From the NCBI GenBank assembly GCA_938003835.1, contig CALKXJ010000012.1, forward strand, positions 124,001 to 188,000: 64,000 bases of DNA, in the 5' to 3' direction. This DNA comes from an uncultured Bryobacteraceae bacterium. Its GTDB lineage: Bacteria; Acidobacteriota; Terriglobia; Bryobacterales; Bryobacteraceae. Below the pieces are notes generated by a model. It was not told the DNA's origin and ran no database searches. It saw only the letters and a list, made by a program, of their open reading frames with translations. The position numbers and the translations under genes were made by a program. Positions 52,628-60,548 of the stretch are shown piece by piece (position 1 is the stretch's first letter; every line of letters starts with the position of its first letter).

Positions 52628-53977
52628 TCAGGCTCTTGCGAAGGGCCACTCCCGCTGTTTCCTGGCCGCAGCCAGATAGACGACCACGCCCAGGCCGAGC
52701 GTGGCCAGACCGAAGAGGATGAAGCGCAAACCGAGCGAGGCGAACACGTAAAGATAGCCGGCCAGCGAGACCAGGGGCGGCAAAGGGTAAAGCCAGACGC
52801 GGAACGGCCGCTCGATGTCCGGCCGGCGCAGGCGGATCAGGAACAGCGCGATGACCTGCGCGTTGAACTGAATCAGGATTCGTGCCGCCATCAGGCCCAG
52901 AATGACGTCCTGAAGCGTGAAGAAGCTGGCGATGATGGCGCCGATACCCACCAGCAGCAGCGAGCGATGGGGGAACTCCTTGGTGGGATGCAACTGGCCA
53001 AACCAGCGCAAGAAGACGCCGTCCTGCGCCGCGGCGTACGGCACGCGCGAGTAGCCGAGCAGCAGGGCGAAAATCGATGCGAACGCCGTCACCACGATGA
53101 GCCCGGCGAGCACCTGACCGGCCCAGGGACCGTAGACCCGCGCCATGAAGTCCGATCCGATGGACTCCGAGGCCATCCCCTCGCGCCAGGGCACGACGCC
53201 GATGAAGCCGAACGAAAGCGCCACGTCGATCAGCGTCACCCCGAGGATCGAGTAGACGACGGCGCGCGGAATCGTACGGCCCGGCTCGCGGATCTCGGCG
53301 CCGAGATAGCAGACCTGGTAGTAGCCGAGGAACAGGTACAGAACGTTGGCGGTGCCCTGACCCAGGCCCTGCATGAAACTCAGATCGAAGCGCCAGGCGC
53401 CGGGCGGAACGTCGAAGGCAAGCGCCGGATCGAATCGCGCAATGCTGGTCAGGATCACCCAGCCGGTGGTGACGATCATGGTAATCCAGAGCCCGAGCAT
53501 GATCTTGGCGATGTCGGTGATCTTGCGATAGAGCGTGAAGATCAGGAAGACGCCGACGCCGGCTGCGGTGAGCTTCATTTGAAAGTCGGTCATCCAGGGC
53601 CAGAAGACCTTCAGATACTGCACCAGGCCGATGTTGCCGCTGGCGATCTCCAGCGGCCCGGCAAACAGCAACTGCCAGACGAACAGGAAGGCGAGCATCC
53701 GGCCCCAGGTGCGCGGCCCGAAGCCCTCACGGAGAAAGACGTAGGTGCCGCCGGCGGCCGGCAGCGCCGCGCCGAGCTCGGCCACCACCAGCCCGTCGCA
53801 GAGTGCGATCAGCACCCCGACCAACCACGCCAGGTAGGACTGCGGCCCTTCGAGCGTCCGCAAGATGAGCGGTATCGCAATGAAGGGGCCGATGCCCACC
53901 ATGTTGGACATGTTGATCGAGGTGGCATTCAACACCCCAAGACGGCGGTGCAGCGTGGGTTGAGCAGCCTCCGGCAT
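52628..53977 (-). CDS. APC-superfamily amino-acid permease
   Basis: A 449-residue transporter with about twelve transmembrane helices. The first helix contains SINMSNMVGIGPFIAIPLIL, the APC Gly-rich unwound region. Helix 6 region LYLFLGYYQVCYLGAEIREPGRTIPRAV matches the APC consensus (EVKNPxRxIPRA). Substrate probably an amino acid or polyamine; not resolvable. It converges with the barrel-protein gene (13 nt) and diverges from a small zinc-ribbon gene. Confidence 0.9.
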   Translation of the reverse strand: MPEAAQPTLHRRLGVLNATSINMSNMVGIGPFIAIPLILRTLEGPQSYLAWLVGVLIALCDGLVVAELGAALPAAGGTYVFLREGFGPRTWGRMLAFLFVWQLLFAGPLEIASGNIGLVQYLKVFWPWMTDFQMKLTAAGVGVFLIFTLYRKITDIAKIMLGLWITMIVTTGWVILTSIARFDPALAFDVPPGAWRFDLSFMQGLGQGTANVLYLFLGYYQVCYLGAEIREPGRTIPRAVVYSILGVTLIDVALSFGFIGVVPWREGMASESIGSDFMARVYGPWAGQVLAGLIVVTAFASIFALLLGYSRVPYAAAQDGVFLRWFGQLHPTKEFPHRSLLLVGIGAIIASFFTLQDVILGLMAARILIQFNAQVIALFLIRLRRPDIERPFRVWLYPLPPLVSLAGYLYVFASLGLRFILFGLATLGLGVVVYLAAARKQREWPFARA

Positions 53978-54034
53978 GACCCATGCAGACTATCACATCG
54001 CACTGGCGGGCCGGATCGGCTAGCTTAGAAGGTG

Positions 54035-54259
54035 ATGGATCTGGTCAACCGGCGGCGTCCGCCCGGAGATTTCCAAGACTTTGAGGTCAGCCGAATTTAT
54101 TGCCCGAACTGCCGACTGGCCATGCCCGTTCGCAAACGGCTCACGCTGGTGCTGCTCGACCGGGAGATCTACCACTACGTCTGTGCCCGTTGCGGGACCT
54201 CGGTCGGGCGAAAAGAAGAGGCGCCGGCGGGCGCTTCCGGCGGGTTGCTTCTGGTCTGA
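54035..54259 (+). CDS. small zinc-ribbon-like protein
   Basis: A 74-residue protein with two CxxC pairs (YCPNCRL and VCARCGT), 27 residues apart, forming a likely zinc ribbon. The N-terminus is basic and the C-terminus Gly/Ala-rich. Function is unknown; such ribbons bind nucleic acids or proteins. ATG 54035 follows AGAAGG; GTG 54032 is an alternative. It converges with the LamG-like gene. Confidence 0.65.
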   Translation: MDLVNRRRPPGDFQDFEVSRIYCPNCRLAMPVRKRLTLVLLDREIYHYVCARCGTSVGRKEEAPAGASGGLLLV

Positions 54260-54272
54260 GGCGAGGTCCGGC

Positions 54273-54905
54273 TCAGGGCGCCGGTACACCCTCGATCCGA
54301 ACGCGGCGGAAGGAGCCGAGATCGAAGAAGCTGCCCAATCCCACCTTGCCCTGACGGAGACTGAGATCGACCGCCTCGAGAGCCGGCAGGGCCTTGCCAT
54401 TCACCAGGACTCTCACGCGGCCACTCGGGCCGTCATGTTCGAGGCGCACCCGGTGCCAGTCCTCGGAGGTGAGCGCGGGCGGTCCTTCCGCCGGACTGAT
54501 GCGCACCCTCTCGCCGCCGTAGACATGGAAGATACCGTTGTGTACGGGCACTTGTTCGGCGGAATCGACTGACAGGTGGGCGTAATTGAAATGGGCTTCG
54601 TCGCGCCAGGCGTAAACCAAGATTAGCGACGTGCGCCGCCCGCGCTCGGAGGCCGCCTCGTTGCGCACCTCGGCCTCCAGAGTCACGCGGGAGAAATCGG
54701 GCGTCTCGGCCAGGGCGTATTGGATCGGGCGGCGAGGCTGAAGCTGCGGCCGCGGCACGAGCAGGCGCAGCGTCTCGACGCCTTCTTCGGTCGCTACGCT
54801 CCAGTCTCCGGCGACGGAGACGCGCCAGCGGTAGCCGAAGGCCTCGATCCAGTCGGCGGCCGGGGCGGCCAGCGCGGCAGCGACCAGCAGCAGGAGCGGG
54901 CGCAT
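54273..54905 (-). CDS. secreted concanavalin-like (DUF1080-type) protein
   Basis: A 210-residue protein with a signal peptide (1-16, ending LAAPAA). It is a beta-sandwich: TLEAEVRNEAASERGRRTSLILVY, NGIFHVYGGERVRISPAEGPP, WHRVRLEHDGPSGRVRVLVNG and GKVGLGSFFDLGSFRRVRIEGV, the last resembling DUF1080 C-termini. Carbohydrate binding or 3-keto-glycoside-related. ATG 54905 has no strong SD. The stop of the upstream hypothetical gene (54911) is only 5 nt away, so they form an operon. Confidence 0.72.
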   Translation of the reverse strand: MRPLLLLVAAALAAPAADWIEAFGYRWRVSVAGDWSVATEEGVETLRLLVPRPQLQPRRPIQYALAETPDFSRVTLEAEVRNEAASERGRRTSLILVYAWRDEAHFNYAHLSVDSAEQVPVHNGIFHVYGGERVRISPAEGPPALTSEDWHRVRLEHDGPSGRVRVLVNGKALPALEAVDLSLRQGKVGLGSFFDLGSFRRVRIEGVPAP

Positions 54906-54910
54906 CGGGC

Positions 54911-55291
54911 TCACTCCGCCTTCAGGCGCGTGGCGGTAAAGGTACCCGAGTGCTGGTCGAACTGCCACTCCCCACTGATCTTGTCGCCTTCGAGCGCTCC
55001 CTGGATCTTGACGACGCTCTTGTAGCCGGCGTCGGCTGAATAATATTCGAATTCGAGCGTGAGCCTGCCGCCGGAAAAGGTGCCCTTGACCTCCGTGGAA
55101 ACCTCCTCGGAGCTGATCTCGTAAACCTTCCCCCTTACCTCTTGACCTTTCACCTCGAGCGCCATGTTCGCCTCGCGGACACCGGCCTCGGTGTCGAAGA
55201 CGAAGTGCCAGCGCCCGCCCACGTCAGCGGCCTGTAACGCGGCCAGAACGCTAACTGCCAAAAGAACAGATCGTAGGATCGTCCTGCGCAT
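54911..55291 (-). CDS. secreted beta-rich protein of unknown function
   Basis: A 126-residue protein. Signal peptide about 1-21 (ending ALQAAD). The rest alternates beta strands: GRWHFVFDTEAGVREANMALEV, GKVYEISSEEVSTEVKGTFSGG and LEGDKISGEWQFDQHSGTFTATR. The repeating xxGxW/F pattern is common in acidobacterial secreted proteins of unknown role. ATG 55291 preceded by GGGGGAC. Divergent from the YdcF-like gene (69 nt). Confidence 0.65.
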   Translation of the reverse strand: MRRTILRSVLLAVSVLAALQAADVGGRWHFVFDTEAGVREANMALEVKGQEVRGKVYEISSEEVSTEVKGTFSGGRLTLEFEYYSADAGYKSVVKIQGALEGDKISGEWQFDQHSGTFTATRLKAE

Positions 55292-55344
55292 AGGTCCCCC
55301 GCGGCAGCATAGCATACCGCAGCCGCGAGTCCGGGCGGCCGTCG

Positions 55345-55350
55345 TATACT
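55345..55350 (+). promoter_or_regulatory. -10 box TATACT upstream of the YdcF-like gene
   Basis: TATACT ends 10 nt before ATG 55361, with no SD between. Likely leaderless or very short leader. Confidence 0.4.
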
Positions 55351-55360
55351 GCGAAATCCG

Positions 55361-56113
55361 ATGACCTACGTCCAGCCCGGCCTTCTGGTGGTGCTCGCGG
55401 CTCTCGCCTTCGGTTTGCTGGCGCGAGGCTCGCAGCGCACGCAGCGCGCGGGCGCCCGGGCGCTGTGGATCGGTTTCCTTGCCCTCCTCGTCTGGTCGAG
55501 CCCACCGGTGGCCCGGCTGGCCGCCTGGACGCTCGAGCGAGGCTATGCGCCGCTCGATGCTCCTGCCGGCGGGGCCGAGGCCATCGTCGTCTTCGCCGGG
55601 GGCGCCGATCTGCCCTATCCGGGCCAGCCGCAGCCGGTGGCGAGCGAGTCGACCTACCGCCGCGCCCTGCACGCCGCCTGGCTGTACCGGAACTGGCGGC
55701 CCGTGCCCATCATCGTAAGCGGCGGGCCCGCCTCGGAGGTCTCGCCCGAGATCACCATCGCCGACGTGGCCCTCCGCATCCTCCTGAGCGCCGGCGTACC
55801 GGCCGAACAGATTACGCCCGAGCGCCGTTCGCGCTCCACCGCCGAAAACGCCGTCTACGCCGGCGAGATCTTGCGCGCGCGGGGGATCCGGCGTGTGGCG
55901 CTGGTCACTGACGGCTTTCACATGAGGCGCTCCGAGATCCTGCTGCGCAAGCAGGGTGTCGACGTGCTTCCCGCTCCGTGCTCGCTGCGCAGCAGGCGCC
56001 CGTTCCTGCACTGGCGGGAGTACTTGCCGAGCGGCGAAGCGATTCTGGCCAATGAGGACTGCCTGCACGAGTGGGGGGCGCTGGTCTGGTACCGGCTGCG
56101 GGGCCGGCTCTGA
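55361..56113 (+). CDS. YdcF/DUF218-family membrane-associated protein
   Basis: A 250-residue protein with two N-terminal transmembrane helices (about 6-22 and 34-52). The DUF218 domain follows: AEAIVVFAGGADLPY, RNWRPVPIIVSGGPASE, ERRSRSTAENAVYAGEIL (the conserved STxENA) and RRVALVTDGFHMRRSE. YdcF-like (SanA/ElyC) proteins act in envelope and polysaccharide precursor biology. It stands before the exopolysaccharide cluster and its stop is 40 nt from the cluster promoter, so it may be a separate unit. Confidence 0.86.
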   Translation: MTYVQPGLLVVLAALAFGLLARGSQRTQRAGARALWIGFLALLVWSSPPVARLAAWTLERGYAPLDAPAGGAEAIVVFAGGADLPYPGQPQPVASESTYRRALHAAWLYRNWRPVPIIVSGGPASEVSPEITIADVALRILLSAGVPAEQITPERRSRSTAENAVYAGEILRARGIRRVALVTDGFHMRRSEILLRKQGVDVLPAPCSLRSRRPFLHWREYLPSGEAILANEDCLHEWGALVWYRLRGRL

Positions 56114-56152
56114 GAGCGCTCGGTTTCCGAGGGGATGGGAAAATATTTCCTC

Positions 56153-56181
56153 TTGACAAGAGACGGGGCCTGATGTATTAC
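56153..56181 (+). promoter_or_regulatory. sigma-70-type promoter of the exopolysaccharide operon
   Basis: A perfect -35 TTGACA (56153-56158), a 17-nt spacer and TATTAC (56176-56181) as -10. A second, extended -10 TGTTATACA is at 56186-56193. This is the best promoter in the window. The leader before the first start is about 75 nt. Confidence 0.7.
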
Positions 56182-56194
56182 ACTTGTTATACAT
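56173..56194. promoter_or_regulatory. near-perfect 22-bp palindrome over the -10 region, candidate operator
   Basis: ATGTAT (56173-56178) and ATACAT (56189-56194) form perfect outer arms; the inner ACA (56180-56182) and TGT (56185-56187) also pair, giving 9 of 11 matched pairs. It overlaps both candidate -10 boxes, so a bound protein would block transcription. The first gene of the operon encodes a ribbon-helix-helix-like domain, a class that binds such dyads. The link is inferred. Confidence 0.5.
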
Positions 56195-56228
56195 TCTCTT
56201 CGGTCCGCCCGCGCGGTTGGGACTGACG

Positions 56229-56249
56229 GGGCGGTAGCTTGCGCCGCCC
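56229..56249 (+). other. leader hairpin of the exopolysaccharide operon
   Basis: GGGCGG (56229-56234) and CCGCCC (56244-56249) can form a 6-bp G/C stem with a 9-nt loop in the 5' leader. No T-run. May influence translation initiation; too short to match a known riboswitch. Confidence 0.3.
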
Positions 56250-56264
56250 GGGCTCACCGCCAGC

Positions 56265-57488
56265 ATGCCCCCTATGGGAGTGTTTAAGCGTCGCGATCGC
56301 CTCGTCGTTTTCCGCGTCACGCAGGAGGAGTACCGCCGCCTGGAAAAGGCCAGCTCCGCCAGCGGGGCGCGCAGCATTTCTGACTTCACCCGCCGGGAGC
56401 TGCTCGGCCGGTCCGCAACGGTACGCGCCGACGGGCTCGAGCAGCGCCTGTCGGCCTTCGACAAGCGCTTGAGCGAGCTCCATACCGGACTGCGCCAGGT
56501 GCTGCGAGTTCTCAAGGAGATTGCCGGTCCCAACGGGACGCGCCTGATGAAGCAGACTCTGGTGGCGCTCTGGCTCGCCCCGGCGCTGGCCACCGCCCAG
56601 GCTCCGGCGCCGATGGAGCCCTCGATAACGGCAAACCTGCCCGTTCAGGCAATCGGCCCGGATGATCTGCTTTTGATTTCCGTGTACCGTTCACCGGAGC
56701 TGACGCGCACGGTGCGCGTGGAGGCGACCGGCCAGATCACGCTGCCGCTGCTCGGCGAACCGGTGCGGGCGGCGGGCCTGTTGCCGTATGAACTCGAGCG
56801 ACAGATCGCTGCCGCCCTTCAGCGCGAAGGCATCCTGGTGAATCCTGTCGTGAAGGTCACCGTGGCCGAATATGCCAGTCGCCCCATCCGCGTTGTCGGC
56901 GCAGTGAAGCGTCCGATGACCTTTCAGGCCGTGGGCCGCGTCACGTTGCTGGACGCGCTGGCGCGCGCCGAGGGGCTGGCGCCGGAGGCGGCCCAGGAGA
57001 TCCTGGTGACGCTGCCGCGCGGCGGGCCGGACGGCGGGCCGCTGGTGCGCCGCATCGCGGTGAAGCGCCTGATCGACGCGGCCGATCCGGAGGTCAATCT
57101 CACGCTCGAAGGCGGAGAGGAGATTCGGGTCCCGGAGGCCGGGCGAGTCTTCGTGGTGGGCAACGTGCGCAAGCCCGGCGCCTACGCCGTACCGGATCCG
57201 AAAGACGCGAGCGTGCTACGGCTGCTGGCGCTGGCCGAGGGCCTGGCGCCATATGCTCAGAAGGTCGCCTTCATCTACCGCGAGGATCCGGCGACCGGCC
57301 GGCGGCGCGAGATTCCGGTCGAGCTGGCGAAGATCCTGAAGCGCCAGGCGCCGGACATGCCGCTCGAGATCAACGACATTCTCTATGTTCCGGACAACAC
57401 CGGCAAGCGCGCCACAGTCAACGTCATCGACCGCGCCGCCGGCTTCGGCGCCGGCACGCTGTCGGGAATCCTGATCTGGAGGCGATAG
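56265..57488 (+). CDS. ribbon-helix-helix-like domain fused to Wza-type polysaccharide export protein
   Basis: A continuous 407-residue frame. Residues 12-48 (VVFRVTQEEYRRLEKASSAS then ARSISDFTRRELL) look like a ribbon-helix-helix/MobC-type DNA-binding domain, followed by a short coiled coil (57-86). At Met95 (ATG 56547) a signal peptide (LWLAPALATAQA) begins a Wza-type export protein: IGPDDLLLISVYRSPEL (Poly_export), SLBB-like repeats (RPIRVVGAVKRPMTF, GRVFVVGNVRKPGAYAV) and the end GTLSGILIWRR. No stop separates the parts, so the internal ATG may give the export protein and the full frame the regulator. Next gene starts 4 nt later. Confidence 0.8.
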   Translation: MPPMGVFKRRDRLVVFRVTQEEYRRLEKASSASGARSISDFTRRELLGRSATVRADGLEQRLSAFDKRLSELHTGLRQVLRVLKEIAGPNGTRLMKQTLVALWLAPALATAQAPAPMEPSITANLPVQAIGPDDLLLISVYRSPELTRTVRVEATGQITLPLLGEPVRAAGLLPYELERQIAAALQREGILVNPVVKVTVAEYASRPIRVVGAVKRPMTFQAVGRVTLLDALARAEGLAPEAAQEILVTLPRGGPDGGPLVRRIAVKRLIDAADPEVNLTLEGGEEIRVPEAGRVFVVGNVRKPGAYAVPDPKDASVLRLLALAEGLAPYAQKVAFIYREDPATGRRREIPVELAKILKRQAPDMPLEINDILYVPDNTGKRATVNVIDRAAGFGAGTLSGILIWRR

Positions 57489-57492
57489 CCGG

Positions 57493-59661
57493 ATGCAGAC
57501 GCCCGCCACCACCCCGGCCGCTACCACCTCGCGGGAGGGACGCTACTGGCCCGCGCCGGCGTGGTGGGACGCGCAGCCGCCCGAGCCGGCCGTTCCGCTG
57601 GCCCACTACCTGTTCGTCTTCCGGCGCTACTTCTGGAAGATGGCTGCCTTCGTGGGCGCGACGAGTCTGCTCACACTAATTATCTGCTATCGCCTTACAC
57701 CGATCTACGAGTCGACGGCGACGGTGGACATCGACCGCTCGGCACCACCCGGCATTCTCGGCCAGGAGGCGCTCCAGCCGACGATTCAGGACGCCGAGCA
57801 ATACTTGGCAACCCAGGTGGATCTCATCCAGTCGGACTCGGTGCTGCGGCCGGTGGTGATGAAGTTTCGCCTGTTCGAGCGCGAGGGCGAGATGGAGGAG
57901 GCCGGCGGGCGGCAGGCCTTCGATCCGTCGGCCCCGGTCCGGCTGAAGAACCTGCGCGTGCGTCGGCCGCCGAACACCTACCTGCTCAAGATCAGCTATC
58001 GCTCCCGTGACCGGCAACTGGCCGCCGACGTGGCCAATGCCATCGCGCAATCCTATCTCGAGCATACCTACCGGATCCGCTACCAGGCCGCCGCCGGGCT
58101 TGCTTCCTTCATGGAGCGGCAGATCGAGGAGCTGCGGGCGAAGATGGAGCGCTCCGGCGACGCGCTGGCTCGTTTCGAGCGCGAGCTCAACATCATCAAT
58201 CCCGAGGAGAAGACCAACATTCTGTCGGCGCGCCTGCTCGAGCTGAACACTGAGTACACGCGCGCTCAGGCCGACCGGGTGATAAAGGAAGCGGCCTGGA
58301 AGGCGCTGGCGGCGGCTTCGCCGGAGGCGGCGCACACCTTCTCGCAGCGGGAGGCGCTCGAGCGGCTGACCGCCGATTTGAACGCCGCCGAGCAGCGCTT
58401 TGCCGAGGTCAAGGCGCACTACGGCCCGAACCACCCGGAGCACCAGGTGGCGGCGGCCAAACTCGCCGAGGTGCGGCGCCAAATCGAGGCCACCAGCCGG
58501 TCGATCGCCGAGCGCGCCGAGATCGAGTACCGCACGGCGCTCGATCGCGAGCGGATGTTCGAGCAGGAACTGAAATTGGCCAAGGCGGAGCTCGACAAGC
58601 TGAACGCGCGCTCGTTCGAATACCAGGCCCTCAAACGCGAGGCTGAGGGCGACAAACGACTCTACGAGGAACTGCTGCGCAAAATCAAGGAAGCGACGAT
58701 CAACGCCAGTTTCCAGAACACCGGTGCGCGCATCGCCGATCCGGCTCTGCCGGGCAAGAAACCTGTCTTCCCGCGGAAGGGCTTAAGCGTGCTAGTTGCT
58801 TTTGTCCTCGCCGCCCTGCTGGCAGTTGGCGGGGCAGTGACCATGGACCATCTGGACAACACGGTGCGCGATCCCGAGCAGGTGGAGCGCACGATGAATA
58901 CCCACGTGCTGGGAACGCTGCCGAGGGTGAAAAGCTGGAAGGGACGGCTGGCGCCGGCCACCGGCGGCAACGGCCAGAACGGCGATGTGGGCCTGGCCAG
59001 TTACGGCGAGGCGATCCGCACTCTGCGGAACGCGATCCTGCTCGCCGATTTCGAACGCGGCATCCGCTCGCTGCTGGTCACCAGCGCCACGCCGGGCGAG
59101 GGCAAGTCCACGACGGCGTTTTTCCTCGCGCTGGCCCATGCCGCGCAGGGCCATCGCACGTTACTCATCGACGGGGATCTGCGGCGGCCGAGCTTGCACC
59201 GCAGGCTGGACCTGCCCGGTCTGCGCGGGCTGGCGCATGTGCTGGCAGGCGAGCTCACCTGGAACGAGGCGACGGTTGCCGCACCGGCTCAGCCGAATCT
59301 GGACATCCTGCCGGCCGGGCACGCCCCGCATCGCGCCGCGGACATGGTGGGCCGGCGGCTGGCCCAGGTGATCGAAGAGGCCGCCCGCTCTTACGATCTG
59401 GTGATCCTCGACGGGCCGCCGCTGCTCGGCTTTGCCGAGCCGCTCCAGATGGCGACGGCGGTCGACGGCGTGCTGATCGTGACACGGGCGGGCGACACGA
59501 GCCGCAAAGCGGTAGCGACAGTCATCGCCACGCTGGAGCGGTTGCGCGCCCGCGTCGTGGGGCTGGTCTTGAACGAAGTTCACCGGCAGACGGGCGACGG
59601 CTATTACTACTACGGTTACTACCGGAAATACTACCGTTACCGGGACGCGCAGCAAGCTTGA
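57493..59661 (+). CDS. polysaccharide biosynthesis tyrosine autokinase (Wzc-like)
   Basis: A 722-residue protein. Wzz-like domain at the N-terminus with TM1 (about 50-72) and TM2 (about 430-452), flanking a periplasmic coiled-coil (about 205-400). The BY-kinase domain follows, with Walker A TSATPGEGKST near 534, Walker A' LIDGDLRRPSLH near 557, and Walker B VILDGPPLL near 636. The C-terminus has a Tyr cluster (GYYYYGYYRKYYRYRD, nine Tyr) for autophosphorylation. It controls chain length and export with the Wza partner upstream (4 nt). Its TGA overlaps the next TTG start. Confidence 0.93.
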   Translation: MQTPATTPAATTSREGRYWPAPAWWDAQPPEPAVPLAHYLFVFRRYFWKMAAFVGATSLLTLIICYRLTPIYESTATVDIDRSAPPGILGQEALQPTIQDAEQYLATQVDLIQSDSVLRPVVMKFRLFEREGEMEEAGGRQAFDPSAPVRLKNLRVRRPPNTYLLKISYRSRDRQLAADVANAIAQSYLEHTYRIRYQAAAGLASFMERQIEELRAKMERSGDALARFERELNIINPEEKTNILSARLLELNTEYTRAQADRVIKEAAWKALAAASPEAAHTFSQREALERLTADLNAAEQRFAEVKAHYGPNHPEHQVAAAKLAEVRRQIEATSRSIAERAEIEYRTALDRERMFEQELKLAKAELDKLNARSFEYQALKREAEGDKRLYEELLRKIKEATINASFQNTGARIADPALPGKKPVFPRKGLSVLVAFVLAALLAVGGAVTMDHLDNTVRDPEQVERTMNTHVLGTLPRVKSWKGRLAPATGGNGQNGDVGLASYGEAIRTLRNAILLADFERGIRSLLVTSATPGEGKSTTAFFLALAHAAQGHRTLLIDGDLRRPSLHRRLDLPGLRGLAHVLAGELTWNEATVAAPAQPNLDILPAGHAPHRAADMVGRRLAQVIEEAARSYDLVILDGPPLLGFAEPLQMATAVDGVLIVTRAGDTSRKAVATVIATLERLRARVVGLVLNEVHRQTGDGYYYYGYYRKYYRYRDAQQA

Positions 59662-60548
59662 TCCATTTCCGCCACCCGATCTCACGGCAGCGTGCACCCG
59701 CTGCCGGCCTGGCTGAGAGGTGGAACTGGTTGCGAAGCCAGCCGGCGTTCCAGCGGCAGCCGGTCCTGGTGCTGGCGCGCCTGGCGGCGTGGCGCGCCTG
59801 GTGCCTCGCGGGACGCGAAGCCGAGGTGGAGCTTTGCCAGAACCAGGTGCGCCTGCGCGTGCCGCCCGAATGGCGCGGCGTCGCGAAACTCATTTACGCC
59901 TTTCGCGACGATTACGAGCCGGAGCTCGCCTTTCTCCGGCAGTACCTGCGCCCGGGCATGGTGATGGTGGACGCCGGCGCCTGCTACGGCATCTATTCGC
60001 TGGTTGCCGCGAGCCGGGTCGGGCGCAGCGGCCTGGTTCTGGCGATCGAACCGGCCGCGAATTCCTACGAGCGGCTCGCCGGAAATGTCCGGCTAAATCG
60101 GCTCGTCAACGTGCGCCCTCTCCGGTTTGCCCTGTGGGATCGGCAGGGAGACGCCTTCCTTCGGCACGCCGCCGACCCCGGGAGGAACTCGCTGGGAGAA
60201 GTCGAGTCGGCGCGCACGAGCGGCGAGACCGTGAGCCTCCGAAAACTGGACGATGTCCTCGACGAGCAGCAGGTCCGCCGTGTCGACGTGATCAAGCTGG
60301 ATATCGAGGGCGCGGAAGCACCGGCCCTGCGCGGCGCGATCCGCACTCTGCGGGCGCAGCGGCCCGTGGTCATCTTCGAAGAGAACGCCCGGGCCGCGGC
60401 GGCTTTAGGGCTGGGGGCATCCGAAGCGGCCGGGATTCTGCGCTCGCTCGGTTACGCGGTCTACCAGACCCACCCATCAGGGACGCTTCGAGCATGCGCC
60501 GAGAGCGCGGGGGGAAACCTCGTTGCGTTGCCGGGTAGGGCGCCGTGA
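59658..60548 (+). CDS. FkbM-family methyltransferase
   Basis: A 296-residue protein from a TTG that overlaps the kinase TGA. The SAM-binding motif is MVMVDAGACYGIYSLVAASRVGRSG, followed by VLAIEPAANSYERLAGNVRLN (motif II) and VDVIKLDIEGAEAPALRGA, the FkbM-type conserved motif. It probably O-methylates a sugar of the polymer. The N-terminal 90 residues are a less conserved extension. Its TGA overlaps the GTG of the next gene, showing coupling along the cluster. Confidence 0.87.
   Translation: MIHFRHPISRQRAPAAGLAERWNWLRSQPAFQRQPVLVLARLAAWRAWCLAGREAEVELCQNQVRLRVPPEWRGVAKLIYAFRDDYEPELAFLRQYLRPGMVMVDAGACYGIYSLVAASRVGRSGLVLAIEPAANSYERLAGNVRLNRLVNVRPLRFALWDRQGDAFLRHAADPGRNSLGEVESARTSGETVSLRKLDDVLDEQQVRRVDVIKLDIEGAEAPALRGAIRTLRAQRPVVIFEENARAAAALGLGASEAAGILRSLGYAVYQTHPSGTLRACAESAGGNLVALPGRAP

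Noticed and set aside
55292-56593. Minus-strand frame extension upstream of the small beta-rich protein
   Set aside because: Runs antisense through YdcF; the true start is ATG 55291 with GGGGGAC upstream.
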